Source of the DNA: JAGGAG01 sp031402225
GTDB lineage: Bacteria; Gemmatimonadota; Gemmatimonadetes; Gemmatimonadales; GWC2-71-9
Assembly: GCA_031402225.1 (NCBI GenBank)
Contig: JANNSD010000050.1
Span: 1-64,000 of the forward strand
Direction: 5' to 3'
DNA length: 64,000 nucleotides
The first letter of the stretch is position 1; every line of letters begins with the position of its first letter. The position numbers and the translations under genes are program-made. The notes beneath the pieces were generated by a model that saw only the letters and a program-made list of their open reading frames with translations, did no database searches and was not told the origin of the DNA. Positions 28,249 to 37,867 of the stretch are shown piece after piece.

Positions 28249-31200
28249 ATGATCCTTTCGGACCTGTCCATCCGGCGCCCCGTCCTGGCCAGCATGCTGA
28301 GTGCGGCGCTGGTGCTGTTCGGCATCATCGGGTATCGGCAGCTGTCAGTGCGCGAGTACCCTGACGTCGATCCCCCGGTCATTTCGGTGCAGACCACGCT
28401 GGCGGGTGCCAACCCGCAGGTCATGGAATCGGCGGTCACCGACATTCTCGAGGAAGAGCTCAGCACCGTCCCCGGCCTGCGCACGCTCGTCAGCTCGAGC
28501 GCCGAGCAGTTCAGCAACATCACGCTGGAGTTCACGCTCGATCGAGACGTGGATGACGCGGCTCAGGATGTCCGCGACAAGGTGTCGCGCGTGCGCGGCC
28601 GGCTGCCGCTGGATATCAGGGAGCCGGTCATCGCCAAGCAGGAGGCGGATGCGTCGCCCTTCTTCTGGCTGGCCCTCAACGGCCAGAACTACTCCCTCCT
28701 GCAGCTGTCCGACCTCGCCGATCGCCTGGTCAAGAGCCAGCTGCAGAGCGTCCCCGGGGTTGGCAGCGTCTTCATTGCCGGTGAGCGCCGCTACTCGATG
28801 CGGGTCTGGCTCTCGACCGCGCAGCTGGCGGCTCGCGGGCTCACGGTGCAGGATGTCGAGCGGGCGATCCGGAGCCGTAATGTCGAGGTCCCCGCAGGCC
28901 GTATCGAGTCGAATCGCCGGGAATTCACGGTCCGGTCGCAGGGTCAACTCAAGACACCGACGGAGTTCGGCGAACTCGTGGTCGCGAGCCAGGGCGGGCA
29001 GCTGGTCAAGCTCAAGGACCTGGGCCGCGTGGAGCTCGCGGCCGAGGATGAGCGCAGCGCACTCCGCTTCAAGGGAGCGCCGACGGTGGGCCTCGGCGTG
29101 GTGCGACAGTCGAAGGCCAACCTGATCACGGTGGCGGACGCGGTGCGGGAGGCCCTGCCCGGCATCGCCGCGTCGCTGCCGCCCGGGGTGCGAGTCGATG
29201 TCTCCTATGACGGCTCCACCTTCGTCAAGCGGTCGATCCTCGAGGCGCAGGAAACGCTGATCATCGCGGCCCTGCTCGTCGTGCTGATCATCTTTGTCTT
29301 CCTGCGTAATGTGCGCTCGACGATCATCCCCGGGCTCGCCATCCCGGTGTCGATCATCTCGACGTTCGCGGTGATGTACTTCCTCGGCTTCTCCATCAAT
29401 AACCTGACGCTGCTCGCGCTGACGCTCGCCATTGGTATCGTGGTAGACGACGCGATCATCGTGCTGGAGAACGCCTACCGCCACCAGGAAGAACTGGGCG
29501 AGGATCCCAACACCGCAGCGGTGAACGGCACCCGCGAGATTGCCTTCGCCGTCATTGCCACCACGATTGCGCTGGTGGCGGTGTTCACGCCGCTCGCGTT
29601 CCTCAAGGGCAACACCGGCCGCCTCTTCAACGAGTTCGGCATCGCAGTGGCCGGCTCGGTGGTCGTCTCGGGCTTCGTGGCGCTGACCCTGACGCCGATG
29701 CTCTGTGCCAAGATCCTCCGGATACCGAAGGAGCATGGTCCTCTGTTCCGACTGTTCGAGCGCGGCTTTAATAGCCTCGCTGATGGCTATGCTGCGTCCT
29801 TGCGCTGGGTCCTGTCGCACCGGCTGTTCATGCTCGTCGCCGCGGTGGGGTCCGTCCTGCTCGCGGTGGTCATTTTCAGGGACATGAAGCGCGAGTTCGT
29901 CCCGCCGGAGGATCGCGGTTTTTTCGTCACGGTGCTGATCGCGCCGGAAGGCTCGACGCTGGCCTTCACCGACCAGTACCAGAAGCAGGCCGAGGCGATC
30001 CTCGACAAGACGAACGACGTGGATCGCTACTTCAGCATCGTAGGCGGATTCACCGGTTCGCCCAGCCGGGGGCTGATCTTCACGCGCCTGACCGACCAGG
30101 GGCCGCGGCGGAAAGTCCAGGACGTGATCGCCGAGGTGCAGGGGCAGTTCTTCGGCATCCCAGGGGTCATGATCTTCGCCAACAACCCTCCGGCCTTCGG
30201 GTTCGGCCAGCCGGTACAGTTCGTTGTCCGGCATCCGGACTTTGCGAAGCTCGCGCAGGTCATGGACACGCTGACCAAGCGCGCACGCCAGATCAAGGGA
30301 CTGCAAAACGTCGACACTGATTTGCGAGTGAACAAGCCCGAGCTTGCCGTGAGCTTCGACCGCGACCGGGCCGAGGATCTGGGTGTGAGCGTGGGCGACG
30401 TGGCGGCGACCATGCAGACGCTGCTCGGCGGACGGCGGGTGAGCACGTTCACCCAGAACAACAAGCTCTACGATGTCATTGTCCAGCTGGACCCTTCCGA
30501 GCGCGCGACGCCCAACGACGTAGCCGGGCTTTACGTCACGGGCCGCAACGGGCAGCTGGTCCAGCTGAGTGCGATGACCAGCGTGAATGAGGGGGTGGGT
30601 GCGCAGCGCCTCAACCACTTCGACCGGGTGCGCTCCTTCACGCTCACCGCCGGCCTGGCCCAGGGATTTACGCTGGGCGAAGCGCTCGACTCGCTCAACC
30701 GGGTCGCGGCCGAGGTCCTGCCGCCGGTGGCGAGCACCCGGCTCGCCGGCGAATCACGCGAGCTGGCGGAGAGCGGTGCCGCGCTGTACTTCGCCTTCGG
30801 TCTGGCCCTCCTCGTGGTGTTCATGGTGCTGGCCTCGCAGTTCGAGTCGATGATCCACCCGCTCACCGTGCTCGTCGCCGTACCGCTGGCGATCACCGGG
30901 GCCCTGGTCACGCTGTATGTCACGAGATCGACCATCAACCTCTACAGCCAGATCGGCATGATCCTCCTGATCGGGCTGGTGACGAAGAACTCCATCCTGC
31001 TCGTGGAGTATGCCAACAACCTGGTGGAGCGGGGCTCCGACGCGCGCGACGCGATCCTCGAGGCCGGGCGCATCCGGCTCCGGCCGATCCTCATGACCTC
31101 GGTATCCACCATCATGGGCGCCCTGCCCATCGCACTCGGCCTCGGTGCTGGCGCTACCAGCCGTCGCCCACTCGGCTATGCAATTGCCGGCGGGGTCTTC

Positions 31201-31329
31201 TTCTCCACGATCCTGACGCTCTATCTCGTACCAACCGTCTGGCTGTTCTTCGAGGGGCTCCGGAAGCCCAAGCCCCATCCCCAGTCCACCGTGGCGGCCG
31301 TTCCGGTGCTGGCTGGGGAAGCCGAGTGA
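28249..31329 (+). CDS. RND (HAE1/AcrB-like) efflux pump
   Basis: 1026 residues, the usual length. The first helix and the PEYPDVDPP-like REYPDVDPPVISVQT start, the GIVVDDAIIVLENAYRH proton-relay helix (near residue 400), and the TM10-TM11 region LIGLVTKNSILLVEYANN are all conserved. It exports hydrophobic compounds using the proton gradient. It is first in an operon whose order (pump, TolC, adaptor) differs from the common adaptor-pump-TolC. It overlaps the tolC-like gene by 4 bases. Confidence 0.95.
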   Translation: MILSDLSIRRPVLASMLSAALVLFGIIGYRQLSVREYPDVDPPVISVQTTLAGANPQVMESAVTDILEEELSTVPGLRTLVSSSAEQFSNITLEFTLDRDVDDAAQDVRDKVSRVRGRLPLDIREPVIAKQEADASPFFWLALNGQNYSLLQLSDLADRLVKSQLQSVPGVGSVFIAGERRYSMRVWLSTAQLAARGLTVQDVERAIRSRNVEVPAGRIESNRREFTVRSQGQLKTPTEFGELVVASQGGQLVKLKDLGRVELAAEDERSALRFKGAPTVGLGVVRQSKANLITVADAVREALPGIAASLPPGVRVDVSYDGSTFVKRSILEAQETLIIAALLVVLIIFVFLRNVRSTIIPGLAIPVSIISTFAVMYFLGFSINNLTLLALTLAIGIVVDDAIIVLENAYRHQEELGEDPNTAAVNGTREIAFAVIATTIALVAVFTPLAFLKGNTGRLFNEFGIAVAGSVVVSGFVALTLTPMLCAKILRIPKEHGPLFRLFERGFNSLADGYAASLRWVLSHRLFMLVAAVGSVLLAVVIFRDMKREFVPPEDRGFFVTVLIAPEGSTLAFTDQYQKQAEAILDKTNDVDRYFSIVGGFTGSPSRGLIFTRLTDQGPRRKVQDVIAEVQGQFFGIPGVMIFANNPPAFGFGQPVQFVVRHPDFAKLAQVMDTLTKRARQIKGLQNVDTDLRVNKPELAVSFDRDRAEDLGVSVGDVAATMQTLLGGRRVSTFTQNNKLYDVIVQLDPSERATPNDVAGLYVTGRNGQLVQLSAMTSVNEGVGAQRLNHFDRVRSFTLTAGLAQGFTLGEALDSLNRVAAEVLPPVASTRLAGESRELAESGAALYFAFGLALLVVFMVLASQFESMIHPLTVLVAVPLAITGALVTLYVTRSTINLYSQIGMILLIGLVTKNSILLVEYANNLVERGSDARDAILEAGRIRLRPILMTSVSTIMGALPIALGLGAGATSRRPLGYAIAGGVFFSTILTLYLVPTVWLFFEGLRKPKPHPQSTVAAVPVLAGEAE

Positions 31330-32624
31330 TCGCCCTCGCCGCGGCACTGCTGCTGCAAGTGCCGATACCGGTTCGCATCGCCCCCCCGGATACCTCACTG
31401 CCGCACGTGACGCTGGCCGAGGCGATTCGGCGCGCGACCGGCGTCGATCCCGCCTACGTGCGTGCCACCGGCGAGGTGGACAACGCCGAGTGGGGCCGTC
31501 GCGCGGCGGTGCTCGCGTTCATCATCCCGTCGCTGGCCGTAAGCCTCGACGCGACGAAGTTTTCGCAACCGTTCTTCAACATCGGCATTGGCGCGCCTAC
31601 CAGCAGTGCGGTGAACTTCCGCGCCAATGCCGCGTACGAACTGCTGAGCGTGCGGAAGATCACCGATCTCGGCTTTACCAAGGCCGAGCTGGAGGCGAGC
31701 CAGGCCAACGCCGAGCTTCAGCGCTTCCAGCTGGCCTTCGACACCGAGAATGATTTCCTCAACGTCCTCATCAGCCGGGAACTCGCCCGGGTGGCACGGA
31801 GCCGGCTGGGTCGCGCGCAGGAGCAACTGACGGTGGCGCGCGCGCGCGTCCTTTCCGGTGCGGCAGTCCAGACCGACTCGCTGCAGCTCGTGTTCGAGGA
31901 GACCCAGGCACGTCTGGACGTGTTGCGCCAGGACCTGACGCTCAAGGTGGCGCGGCTGCAGCTGGGCCGCCGGATCGGGGACGATGGGCCGGTAGACGCG
32001 CAGGTCACCGACACATTGCTGCCGCCCGACCTCGGCTACACCGACCAGCAGCTCACCCAGCTGGCACTGCAGCAGGCACCGCAATACCGGCAGGCGCGTG
32101 CGCTGACCCGCTCGGCGGCGTATGCGCTCAAGGGCGAGAAGGGCGCGTACCTGCCGACGTTTGCCCTGACGGCAAGCTTCACCGAGTTTGACAGCAACTT
32201 TCCGCCAAGCGGGCAGGGGATCGGCGCAGTGTCACTGCTCGTGGCCCTCCCGATCTGGAATGGTGCCCGGCGCGAGATTGCGGTGCAGCAGGCAAAGGTC
32301 AACCTCGCAGTCGCGCGGGCGGTGAGCGCCGACCTCGAGCGTGCGGCGGCGCGGGACGTGACCCAGGCGGCCGAGGCCTACCGTATTTCGCGTGAGGCGG
32401 TGGACCTGACGCAACTCCAGCTGGTGGCAGCCCAGGAGACCTACCGGGTGCAGGAGCTTCGATACAAGAGCGGAGCGAACACCATTCTCGACCTGCTGGA
32501 AGCACAGTTTCAGTTGACACGCGCCGAGGCCGAGGCCGCGCAGTCGGTCTTCGCGCTGTACCTGTCGCTCGCGGGCCTCGAGGCGATCACGGGGCAGGAG
32601 TTTCTTGTGGGGAGGGACCAGTGA
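31326..32624 (+). CDS. TolC-family outer-membrane channel
   Basis: 432 residues from GTG 31326. A short hydrophobic start is followed by two homologous outer-membrane efflux repeats with long coiled-coil helices (FDTENDFLNVLISRELARVA and RAAARDVTQAAEAYRISREA). The ending GANTILDLLEAQFQLTRAEA is typical of the family. It forms the trimeric exit duct of the RND pump. The GTGATG junction places the adaptor start on top of its stop. Confidence 0.92.
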   Translation: MIALAAALLLQVPIPVRIAPPDTSLPHVTLAEAIRRATGVDPAYVRATGEVDNAEWGRRAAVLAFIIPSLAVSLDATKFSQPFFNIGIGAPTSSAVNFRANAAYELLSVRKITDLGFTKAELEASQANAELQRFQLAFDTENDFLNVLISRELARVARSRLGRAQEQLTVARARVLSGAAVQTDSLQLVFEETQARLDVLRQDLTLKVARLQLGRRIGDDGPVDAQVTDTLLPPDLGYTDQQLTQLALQQAPQYRQARALTRSAAYALKGEKGAYLPTFALTASFTEFDSNFPPSGQGIGAVSLLVALPIWNGARREIAVQQAKVNLAVARAVSADLERAAARDVTQAAEAYRISREAVDLTQLQLVAAQETYRVQELRYKSGANTILDLLEAQFQLTRAEAEAAQSVFALYLSLAGLEAITGQEFLVGRDQ

Positions 32625-33709
32625 TGAATTGGCGGGGAGTGCTACTGCCCCTGGCGGTGGTGGTGATGGGCGCGTCGTGCAAGAAGGCCGTTCCGAAGAC
32701 CGCGGCCGCGACAGGCGCAGCCCCCGCGGCGGCCCCCGGCATTGCCGTCGAGGTCGCCGTGGCGAAGCGGGATACCGTCATCGATGCCATCGCGGCTACG
32801 GGACAGATCGAGGCGGTGCAGGCCATCGAGTTGCGGCCCGACGTGGAGGGCCGGATCATCGAGATCCTCTTCCGCGAGGGCAGTGAGGTGGCGAAGGGCA
32901 CGCCGCTGTTCCGCATCGACGACGCCGAGCTGCAGGCGCAGGTGGCCAGCGCGGCCGCGGATCGCGACCTGGCGGCGCAATCGCTGGCGCGCACGAGGGA
33001 CCTGGTGCAGCAGCGCGCCTCATCGCAGGCCGATCTCGAGCGGGCAGAGGCCATGTCCCGCAGCGCGGATGCGTCGCTCGCCCTGCTGCAGGTGCGTCTC
33101 GACCGCACGGTGGTGCGGGCACCCTTCAGCGGCGTGGTGGGCCAGCGCTTCGTGAGCCTGGGCGACTACGTGACGTCGTCCACGCGGCTTGCGTCGCTCC
33201 AGACGGTGAATCCGGAGCGGGTCAGCTTCCAGGTGCCGGAGCGGTATGCCGCACAACTGCGCCGCAACCAGACCATCGCGTTCCAGGTGGCCGCGATGCG
33301 CAACAAGACGTTTACCGGTACCGTCGACTTCGTTGATCCCGTGGTGCAGCTGCCCGGGCGCACCATCACCGTGAAGGCGCTGGTGCCCAACCCGAAGCGG
33401 GAATTGCAGGCGGGCATGTTCGTGGACGTGCGACTCGCCACCGCGCAGCGTCCCAATGCCGTGGTCGTGCCTGAGGACGCCGTACTGGCGCTGCAGGGAA
33501 TCACCGTGGTCTGGGTCATCAAGGACGGCAAGGCCACCCGGCGTCCCGTGACGCTCGGGGTAAGGTCACCCGGGTTCGTCGAGGTGCTCGATGGGGTGGA
33601 GGCTGGCGAGCAGGTCGTCGTGGGCGGCATCGAAAAAGTGTCCGAGGGCGCTGCAGTAACACCGCAGGTGGTGGAGCGGACCAAGCCGGTGGTGATGGAA
33701 GGGCGCTAG
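32624..33709 (+). CDS. RND adaptor (membrane-fusion) lipoprotein
   Basis: 361 residues from ATG 32624; a GTG directly before it at 32621 is an alternative. A lipobox MGASC is near residue 20. The lipoyl halves (EGRIIEILFREGSEVAKGT and VVRAPFSGVVGQRFVSLGDY) flank a short helical hairpin, then beta-barrel and membrane-proximal domains. It connects pump and channel. The last base of its stop is the first base of the next gene (TAGTG). Confidence 0.92.
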   Translation: MNWRGVLLPLAVVVMGASCKKAVPKTAAATGAAPAAAPGIAVEVAVAKRDTVIDAIAATGQIEAVQAIELRPDVEGRIIEILFREGSEVAKGTPLFRIDDAELQAQVASAAADRDLAAQSLARTRDLVQQRASSQADLERAEAMSRSADASLALLQVRLDRTVVRAPFSGVVGQRFVSLGDYVTSSTRLASLQTVNPERVSFQVPERYAAQLRRNQTIAFQVAAMRNKTFTGTVDFVDPVVQLPGRTITVKALVPNPKRELQAGMFVDVRLATAQRPNAVVVPEDAVLALQGITVVWVIKDGKATRRPVTLGVRSPGFVEVLDGVEAGEQVVVGGIEKVSEGAAVTPQVVERTKPVVMEGR

Positions 33710-35724
33710 TGTCCGACACGCGGTCTGGTTCCCTGGGCGCCAGGCGCCTTCGACCCTGGGTCATGGCCCTGGTGCTTGCGCTGGCTGCGTTCCGGTGCGC
33801 CGACGCGGCAGCACAGCAGGGGATCGCGGGACGTTGGCGCATCGATGTCTACGATATCACGCCGACGCCGTGGTATGGCGAACTGATGTTCACCGATTCT
33901 GCCGGCGCGTGGCGGGGTCGCGCGGTGTTTTCCAACTGGACTGGTGCGCCCGTCGCGCTCACGCACCTCCTGGCGGACGACGCTGGCCGGGTGGAGTTCG
34001 TGGTGCCGGGTGAAGGGGGTGCCAGCTTTACCGGTGCCATGGCTGGCGGACCGCAGCAACTGCGCGGCGCCGTCACCGCCGACGGCGGACGCCGGGGACG
34101 GTGGGCCGCGGCGCGGCTTGATCCGGCCATCGAGTTCTACGCCGTCCTGCCGCGATTCCGGCTGAGGCAGCTGGTCGGTGGCGTGAGTGTGGAGCACCTC
34201 TTCCTGCCGGCGCCCCTCGTGGCCGCCGCCGCTCGCGAGGCATCGCTGGCTGACCTGGCGGGGACCTACGACCGCCTGGCGAGCGCCAGCGGCCTGGCAC
34301 CACTTGCCGGGACCGCGCTGCAGCAGGACGGGCCGGATCGCATGCTCGGCTTCGTGCAGCGCCCGGCGGTGCTCGCCGCAGTGCAGCGCACGCTGGAACA
34401 GTTGCGCGCGGCCCTGCCGGCCGACACCACGCGCGGGCAATTCGACGCCCTCTTCCGACCCGATGGCCGATGGCGGCTCGATGTGCATGACGCCGCGCTC
34501 GACTTCGCACGGATGCGTCGCCGCGGGTTGCAGTGGAGCGACGTCATGCCGGCGCTGGTCGCCACCGGCTCGATCAGCGACTCCGGGCTCGGTGCCGGCG
34601 CGGTGCCGCTCGCCCTGGAGCGGCTGCGGATGCTCGGAGCCGCCGACTCCGCCGCGGTGAGCCATCTCCTCACCATGGCGCGGTCCACGACACCGGAGTC
34701 CGCCCGGTCGCTCGGCATCCTGCTCGCGGCCTATCCCGAGGCCGAGGACTGGCATCGGCAGGCGCTGGCCTTCCTCATCCGCGCACGCTGGATCGCCCAG
34801 GATGGCGCCTCCCGTTCCCCCGCCGAGGTCGTCCGCGATTCCTGGCTGGCGATCATGCCCGGCGATTCGGCGCGTGCCCGAGCGCGGCCGGCTTTCGCCT
34901 CACAGCTGTTCGGCCTGCCGCAGGCGGTGCCACGATACGGTGTGTCGACGGCCACGATGGCCCGCCTGGTGACCCCGCTCAACTGGACTGCGGGGCAATG
35001 GCTGGATCGGCATGGGGCCGCGGAGTTGACCACCGTGCTGCACCTCCTTGAATCCCCCGCACGAAGCGACCTGTTCGTGGCGCGGCATGACGAGCGGCTG
35101 CGCATCGTGTCGGTGAAGCAGCGCTCGGAGGAGTCCACCAGCGGGTTCCTCGAGCGCCAGGAAGCTATCGCGGTCGAGCCCAGCTACATCCCGCTCCTGG
35201 CGCTGGGCGCGGTGCTGCATGAATGGGGACACCTGTTGGCGGAAGGATGGCGCTTCGACCAGGCGGTACTGGCCGCCCCCGACAGCGGCGAGGTCGTGTT
35301 GCCTGGGTTGAACCCCTGGCTCGTCGAGGGTATCGCCGAGGTGTGGACTGACCTGGTCCTTGGCCCCATCCTGTCCCGGTGGCCGCTGATCGGCTTCGCC
35401 GAGGCCGAAAAGCGAGTACGTCTGGCCGGCAGCGAACTGGATCCGCATGTCACGGGCTACCTGATGGCACGCGCGGTAATCCGCGCGGCCGTGGCGAAGG
35501 GCACGTCCGCACCGGTCGCGATCCGGCATCTCATCGAGGCGGGCGGCCCTGCGGCCGTTGTAGCAGATCCCCTGTTCGCGTCCGGACTCCAGGATTCCGG
35601 GGACATCGTGCCGCTGATCGTCCACGCGCCAAGCCGGCGTTTCATGGTGCCCGAGACCACCTTCACCGTCGACACACGCGTTCCTGATCTGGTCAGCACC
35701 ACCATCAGGGCACCGGAGCGGTGA
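33709..35724 (+). CDS. Secreted HEWGH zinc-peptidase-like protein
   Basis: 671 residues from GTG 33709. A signal peptide ends near ADAAAQQ. The first 100 residues are a beta-rich domain (GRWRIDVYDITPTPWYGEL). The zinc motif HEWGHLLAEG begins at His504 (ligands His504 and His508, catalytic Glu505), and VEGIAEVWTDL with Glu544 supplies the third ligand, so it is gluzincin-like. No characterised family is recognised. It is translationally coupled to the RND adaptor upstream and overlaps the M14 peptidase gene downstream by 4 bases. Confidence 0.72.
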   Translation: MSDTRSGSLGARRLRPWVMALVLALAAFRCADAAAQQGIAGRWRIDVYDITPTPWYGELMFTDSAGAWRGRAVFSNWTGAPVALTHLLADDAGRVEFVVPGEGGASFTGAMAGGPQQLRGAVTADGGRRGRWAAARLDPAIEFYAVLPRFRLRQLVGGVSVEHLFLPAPLVAAAAREASLADLAGTYDRLASASGLAPLAGTALQQDGPDRMLGFVQRPAVLAAVQRTLEQLRAALPADTTRGQFDALFRPDGRWRLDVHDAALDFARMRRRGLQWSDVMPALVATGSISDSGLGAGAVPLALERLRMLGAADSAAVSHLLTMARSTTPESARSLGILLAAYPEAEDWHRQALAFLIRARWIAQDGASRSPAEVVRDSWLAIMPGDSARARARPAFASQLFGLPQAVPRYGVSTATMARLVTPLNWTAGQWLDRHGAAELTTVLHLLESPARSDLFVARHDERLRIVSVKQRSEESTSGFLERQEAIAVEPSYIPLLALGAVLHEWGHLLAEGWRFDQAVLAAPDSGEVVLPGLNPWLVEGIAEVWTDLVLGPILSRWPLIGFAEAEKRVRLAGSELDPHVTGYLMARAVIRAAVAKGTSAPVAIRHLIEAGGPAAVVADPLFASGLQDSGDIVPLIVHAPSRRFMVPETTFTVDTRVPDLVSTTIRAPER

Positions 35725-37307
35725 TGAACTTGTCCCATGCGGTCGTACTCACGATGCTGCTTGCCACTCCGCTTGCTGCCCAGCAGACAACACCCGAGCG
35801 CACCGGTGGGAAGGAAACGTCGAGCTGGGCTGATGTGACGGCATTCCTGGATTCGCTCGAGCGCCGCGGTGGGCCCTTCCGGTTCGGTACGCTCGCCACC
35901 AGCACCGAGGGACGACGTGTCCCGATCGTCGTTGTCGCGGCGCCGGGGGTGCAGGGCCCAGCCGACGCCCATGCGTCGCGTCGCGTCGTCGTCTGGCTTC
36001 AGGCCGATATCCACGGCGGCGAGGTCGAAGGGAAGGAAGTGGCGCAGATGATCCTGCGGGATCTCGGCTTCGGCCCGCTGCGGTCGCTGCTCGACAGTCT
36101 CGTGCTGCTGGTGGTGCCGATATACAACCCGGACGGCAACGATGCGTGGGCGGCTGACAGCGTGAACCGGCCGGGTCAGAACGGGCCGGCGATCGTTGGG
36201 CGGAACACCACCGGTCTCGGCCTCAACCTGAACCGGGACTACGTGAAGATGGAGGCGCCGGAGACCCGGGGCGCGGCGGCGCTCATCGATGCCTGGCAGC
36301 CCGACGTCTTCATCGACCTGCACACCACCAACGGCAGTTACCATGGGTACGCCCTGACCTACGCTCCCGGGCTCAATCCCAACGATACGCCGGCAAACGC
36401 GTACGTCCGCGACACGTTCCTGCCGATCATCCGGCAGCGCATGAAGAAGCGGCACGGACTTGAGACTTTTCCATACGGCAACTTTCGCAGCCAGATGCCG
36501 GACTCGCTCATCCTCGGCTGGGAGACGTACGACGCCCGGCCACGATTCGGCACCAACTGGACCGGGCTGCGCGGGCGCATGGCGATCCTGAGCGAGGCGT
36601 ACAGCAACGCCCCGTTTCCGGTGCGCATCGCATCGACGTATGCATTCGTGCAGGAGATCCTCGCGCTGGTGGCGGCCGAGCGCAGCGGTATCAAGCGACT
36701 GATCGCCGAATCCGCGAGCCAGCGCCCCGATTCGGTGGTCGTCCGCTCGGTCCTGGCGCCGCCCACCGAGCAGCCGGTGATCGCAGAGATCACGACGGCG
36801 GCCGGCGATGGCGACGGTCCCTTTGCGCAGCGCACGCGAACGGGGCAGTTCCGCACCGTGAGGATGCCGGTCTACGACCGCTTTACCGCGTCGCGACGCG
36901 AGGCGCGTCCGGTGGCGTACCTTGTGCCGGCTTCGCTGCCTGACGTTGCGGCACTTCTGGTTCGCCAGGGTATCCAGGTGGAGCGGCTTACCGCCCCGTG
37001 GCAGGGGTCGGCGGAGCGCTTCCGCGTGGACTCGATCGTGGCGCAGCCGTACGCCTTCGAGGGGCACCGCACGGTCAGGGTTGAGGGAGCGTGGCTCGAC
37101 GCGACGCCATATGAGGCGGCGGCCGGCAGCTACCTGGTGCGCACCGACCAGGCCCTGGGCATGCTGGCGAGCTACCTGCTCGAACCGGCCTCGGAAGATG
37201 GCGTCGATGTCTGGAACCTGGTGGACCGCCTGCTCACGCTGCGCGCGCCGCACCCGGTGGCACGCGTCCGGGTTCCGGTGCGCGCCACCACCATTGAACT
37301 GTACTGA
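35721..37307 (+). CDS. Secreted M14-family zinc carboxypeptidase
   Basis: 528 residues with a signal peptide ending near PLAAQQ. The zinc ligands are His98 and Glu101 (DIHGGEVEGKE) and His201 (DLHTTNGSYHG). The substrate-binding pattern LNLNRDY and catalytic Glu292 (AILSEAYS) are present, so the enzyme should be active. It removes C-terminal residues from peptides in the periplasm or outside the cell. A C-terminal 200-residue beta-rich part is of unknown role. It is the last gene of the RND-peptidase operon. Confidence 0.88.
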   Translation: MMNLSHAVVLTMLLATPLAAQQTTPERTGGKETSSWADVTAFLDSLERRGGPFRFGTLATSTEGRRVPIVVVAAPGVQGPADAHASRRVVVWLQADIHGGEVEGKEVAQMILRDLGFGPLRSLLDSLVLLVVPIYNPDGNDAWAADSVNRPGQNGPAIVGRNTTGLGLNLNRDYVKMEAPETRGAAALIDAWQPDVFIDLHTTNGSYHGYALTYAPGLNPNDTPANAYVRDTFLPIIRQRMKKRHGLETFPYGNFRSQMPDSLILGWETYDARPRFGTNWTGLRGRMAILSEAYSNAPFPVRIASTYAFVQEILALVAAERSGIKRLIAESASQRPDSVVVRSVLAPPTEQPVIAEITTAAGDGDGPFAQRTRTGQFRTVRMPVYDRFTASRREARPVAYLVPASLPDVAALLVRQGIQVERLTAPWQGSAERFRVDSIVAQPYAFEGHRTVRVEGAWLDATPYEAAAGSYLVRTDQALGMLASYLLEPASEDGVDVWNLVDRLLTLRAPHPVARVRVPVRATTIELY

Positions 37308-37322
37308 CCCGGAGAGGACCAC

Positions 37323-37781
37323 ATGCTCGAGGCGGGAGCGAAGGCACCCAGGTTCAAGTTGCCCTCGGATGAGGGCCGGACGGTCTCGCTGGACGACCTG
37401 AAGGGCAAGAAAATCGTGCTCTACTTCTACCCGAAGGACGACACGAGCGGGTGCACCGCCCAGGCGTGCGAATTCCGCGACAACTGGAAGTCCGTGCAGG
37501 CGGCCGGCGCGGTCGTCCTCGGCGTCTCGCCCGATGGCGTGACGTCGCATGGCAAGTTCAAGGCGAAGTACCAGCTCCCATTCCCGCTGCTGGCCGACGA
37601 GGACCACGCGGTCGCGGAGGCGTACGGCGCCTGGGGCGAGAAATCGATGTATGGCCGGAAGTACCACGGCATCCTGCGGACCACGTTCGTTATTGGCGCG
37701 GACGGCCGCATCGAGAAGGTGTTCCAGAAGGTGAAGCCGAAGGGTCATGCCGCCGAGGTGCTGACGGCACTCCGGGCCTGA
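37323..37781 (+). CDS. bcp: Thioredoxin-dependent thiol peroxidase (BCP/PrxQ)
   Basis: 152 residues from ATG 37323 (RBS GGAGAGG). The peroxidatic Cys44 and resolving Cys49 sit in DDTSGCTAQACEFRD, the PrxQ pattern, with FYPKD before them. It reduces hydrogen peroxide and alkyl peroxides in the cytoplasm. It is 15 bases behind the M14 gene and may share its transcript. Confidence 0.96.
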   Translation: MLEAGAKAPRFKLPSDEGRTVSLDDLKGKKIVLYFYPKDDTSGCTAQACEFRDNWKSVQAAGAVVLGVSPDGVTSHGKFKAKYQLPFPLLADEDHAVAEAYGAWGEKSMYGRKYHGILRTTFVIGADGRIEKVFQKVKPKGHAAEVLTALRA

Positions 37782-37867
37782 GACGGACACAAGGGACGGG
37801 AACCGGCCGTAGTTACCTTTCGGGCGATGGCAGGTACGCACTTGGCACAGGAAGCGAGCACCAGACG

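Noticed and set aside
28345..30618. A 757-codon minus-strand frame opposite the RND pump
   Set aside because: It mirrors the conserved pump frame. His/Asp/Arg-rich composition is typical of antisense frames in such DNA.
35457..37841. A 794-codon minus-strand frame opposite the M14 peptidase and bcp
   Set aside because: Both plus-strand genes have complete catalytic motifs. The reverse frame has none.
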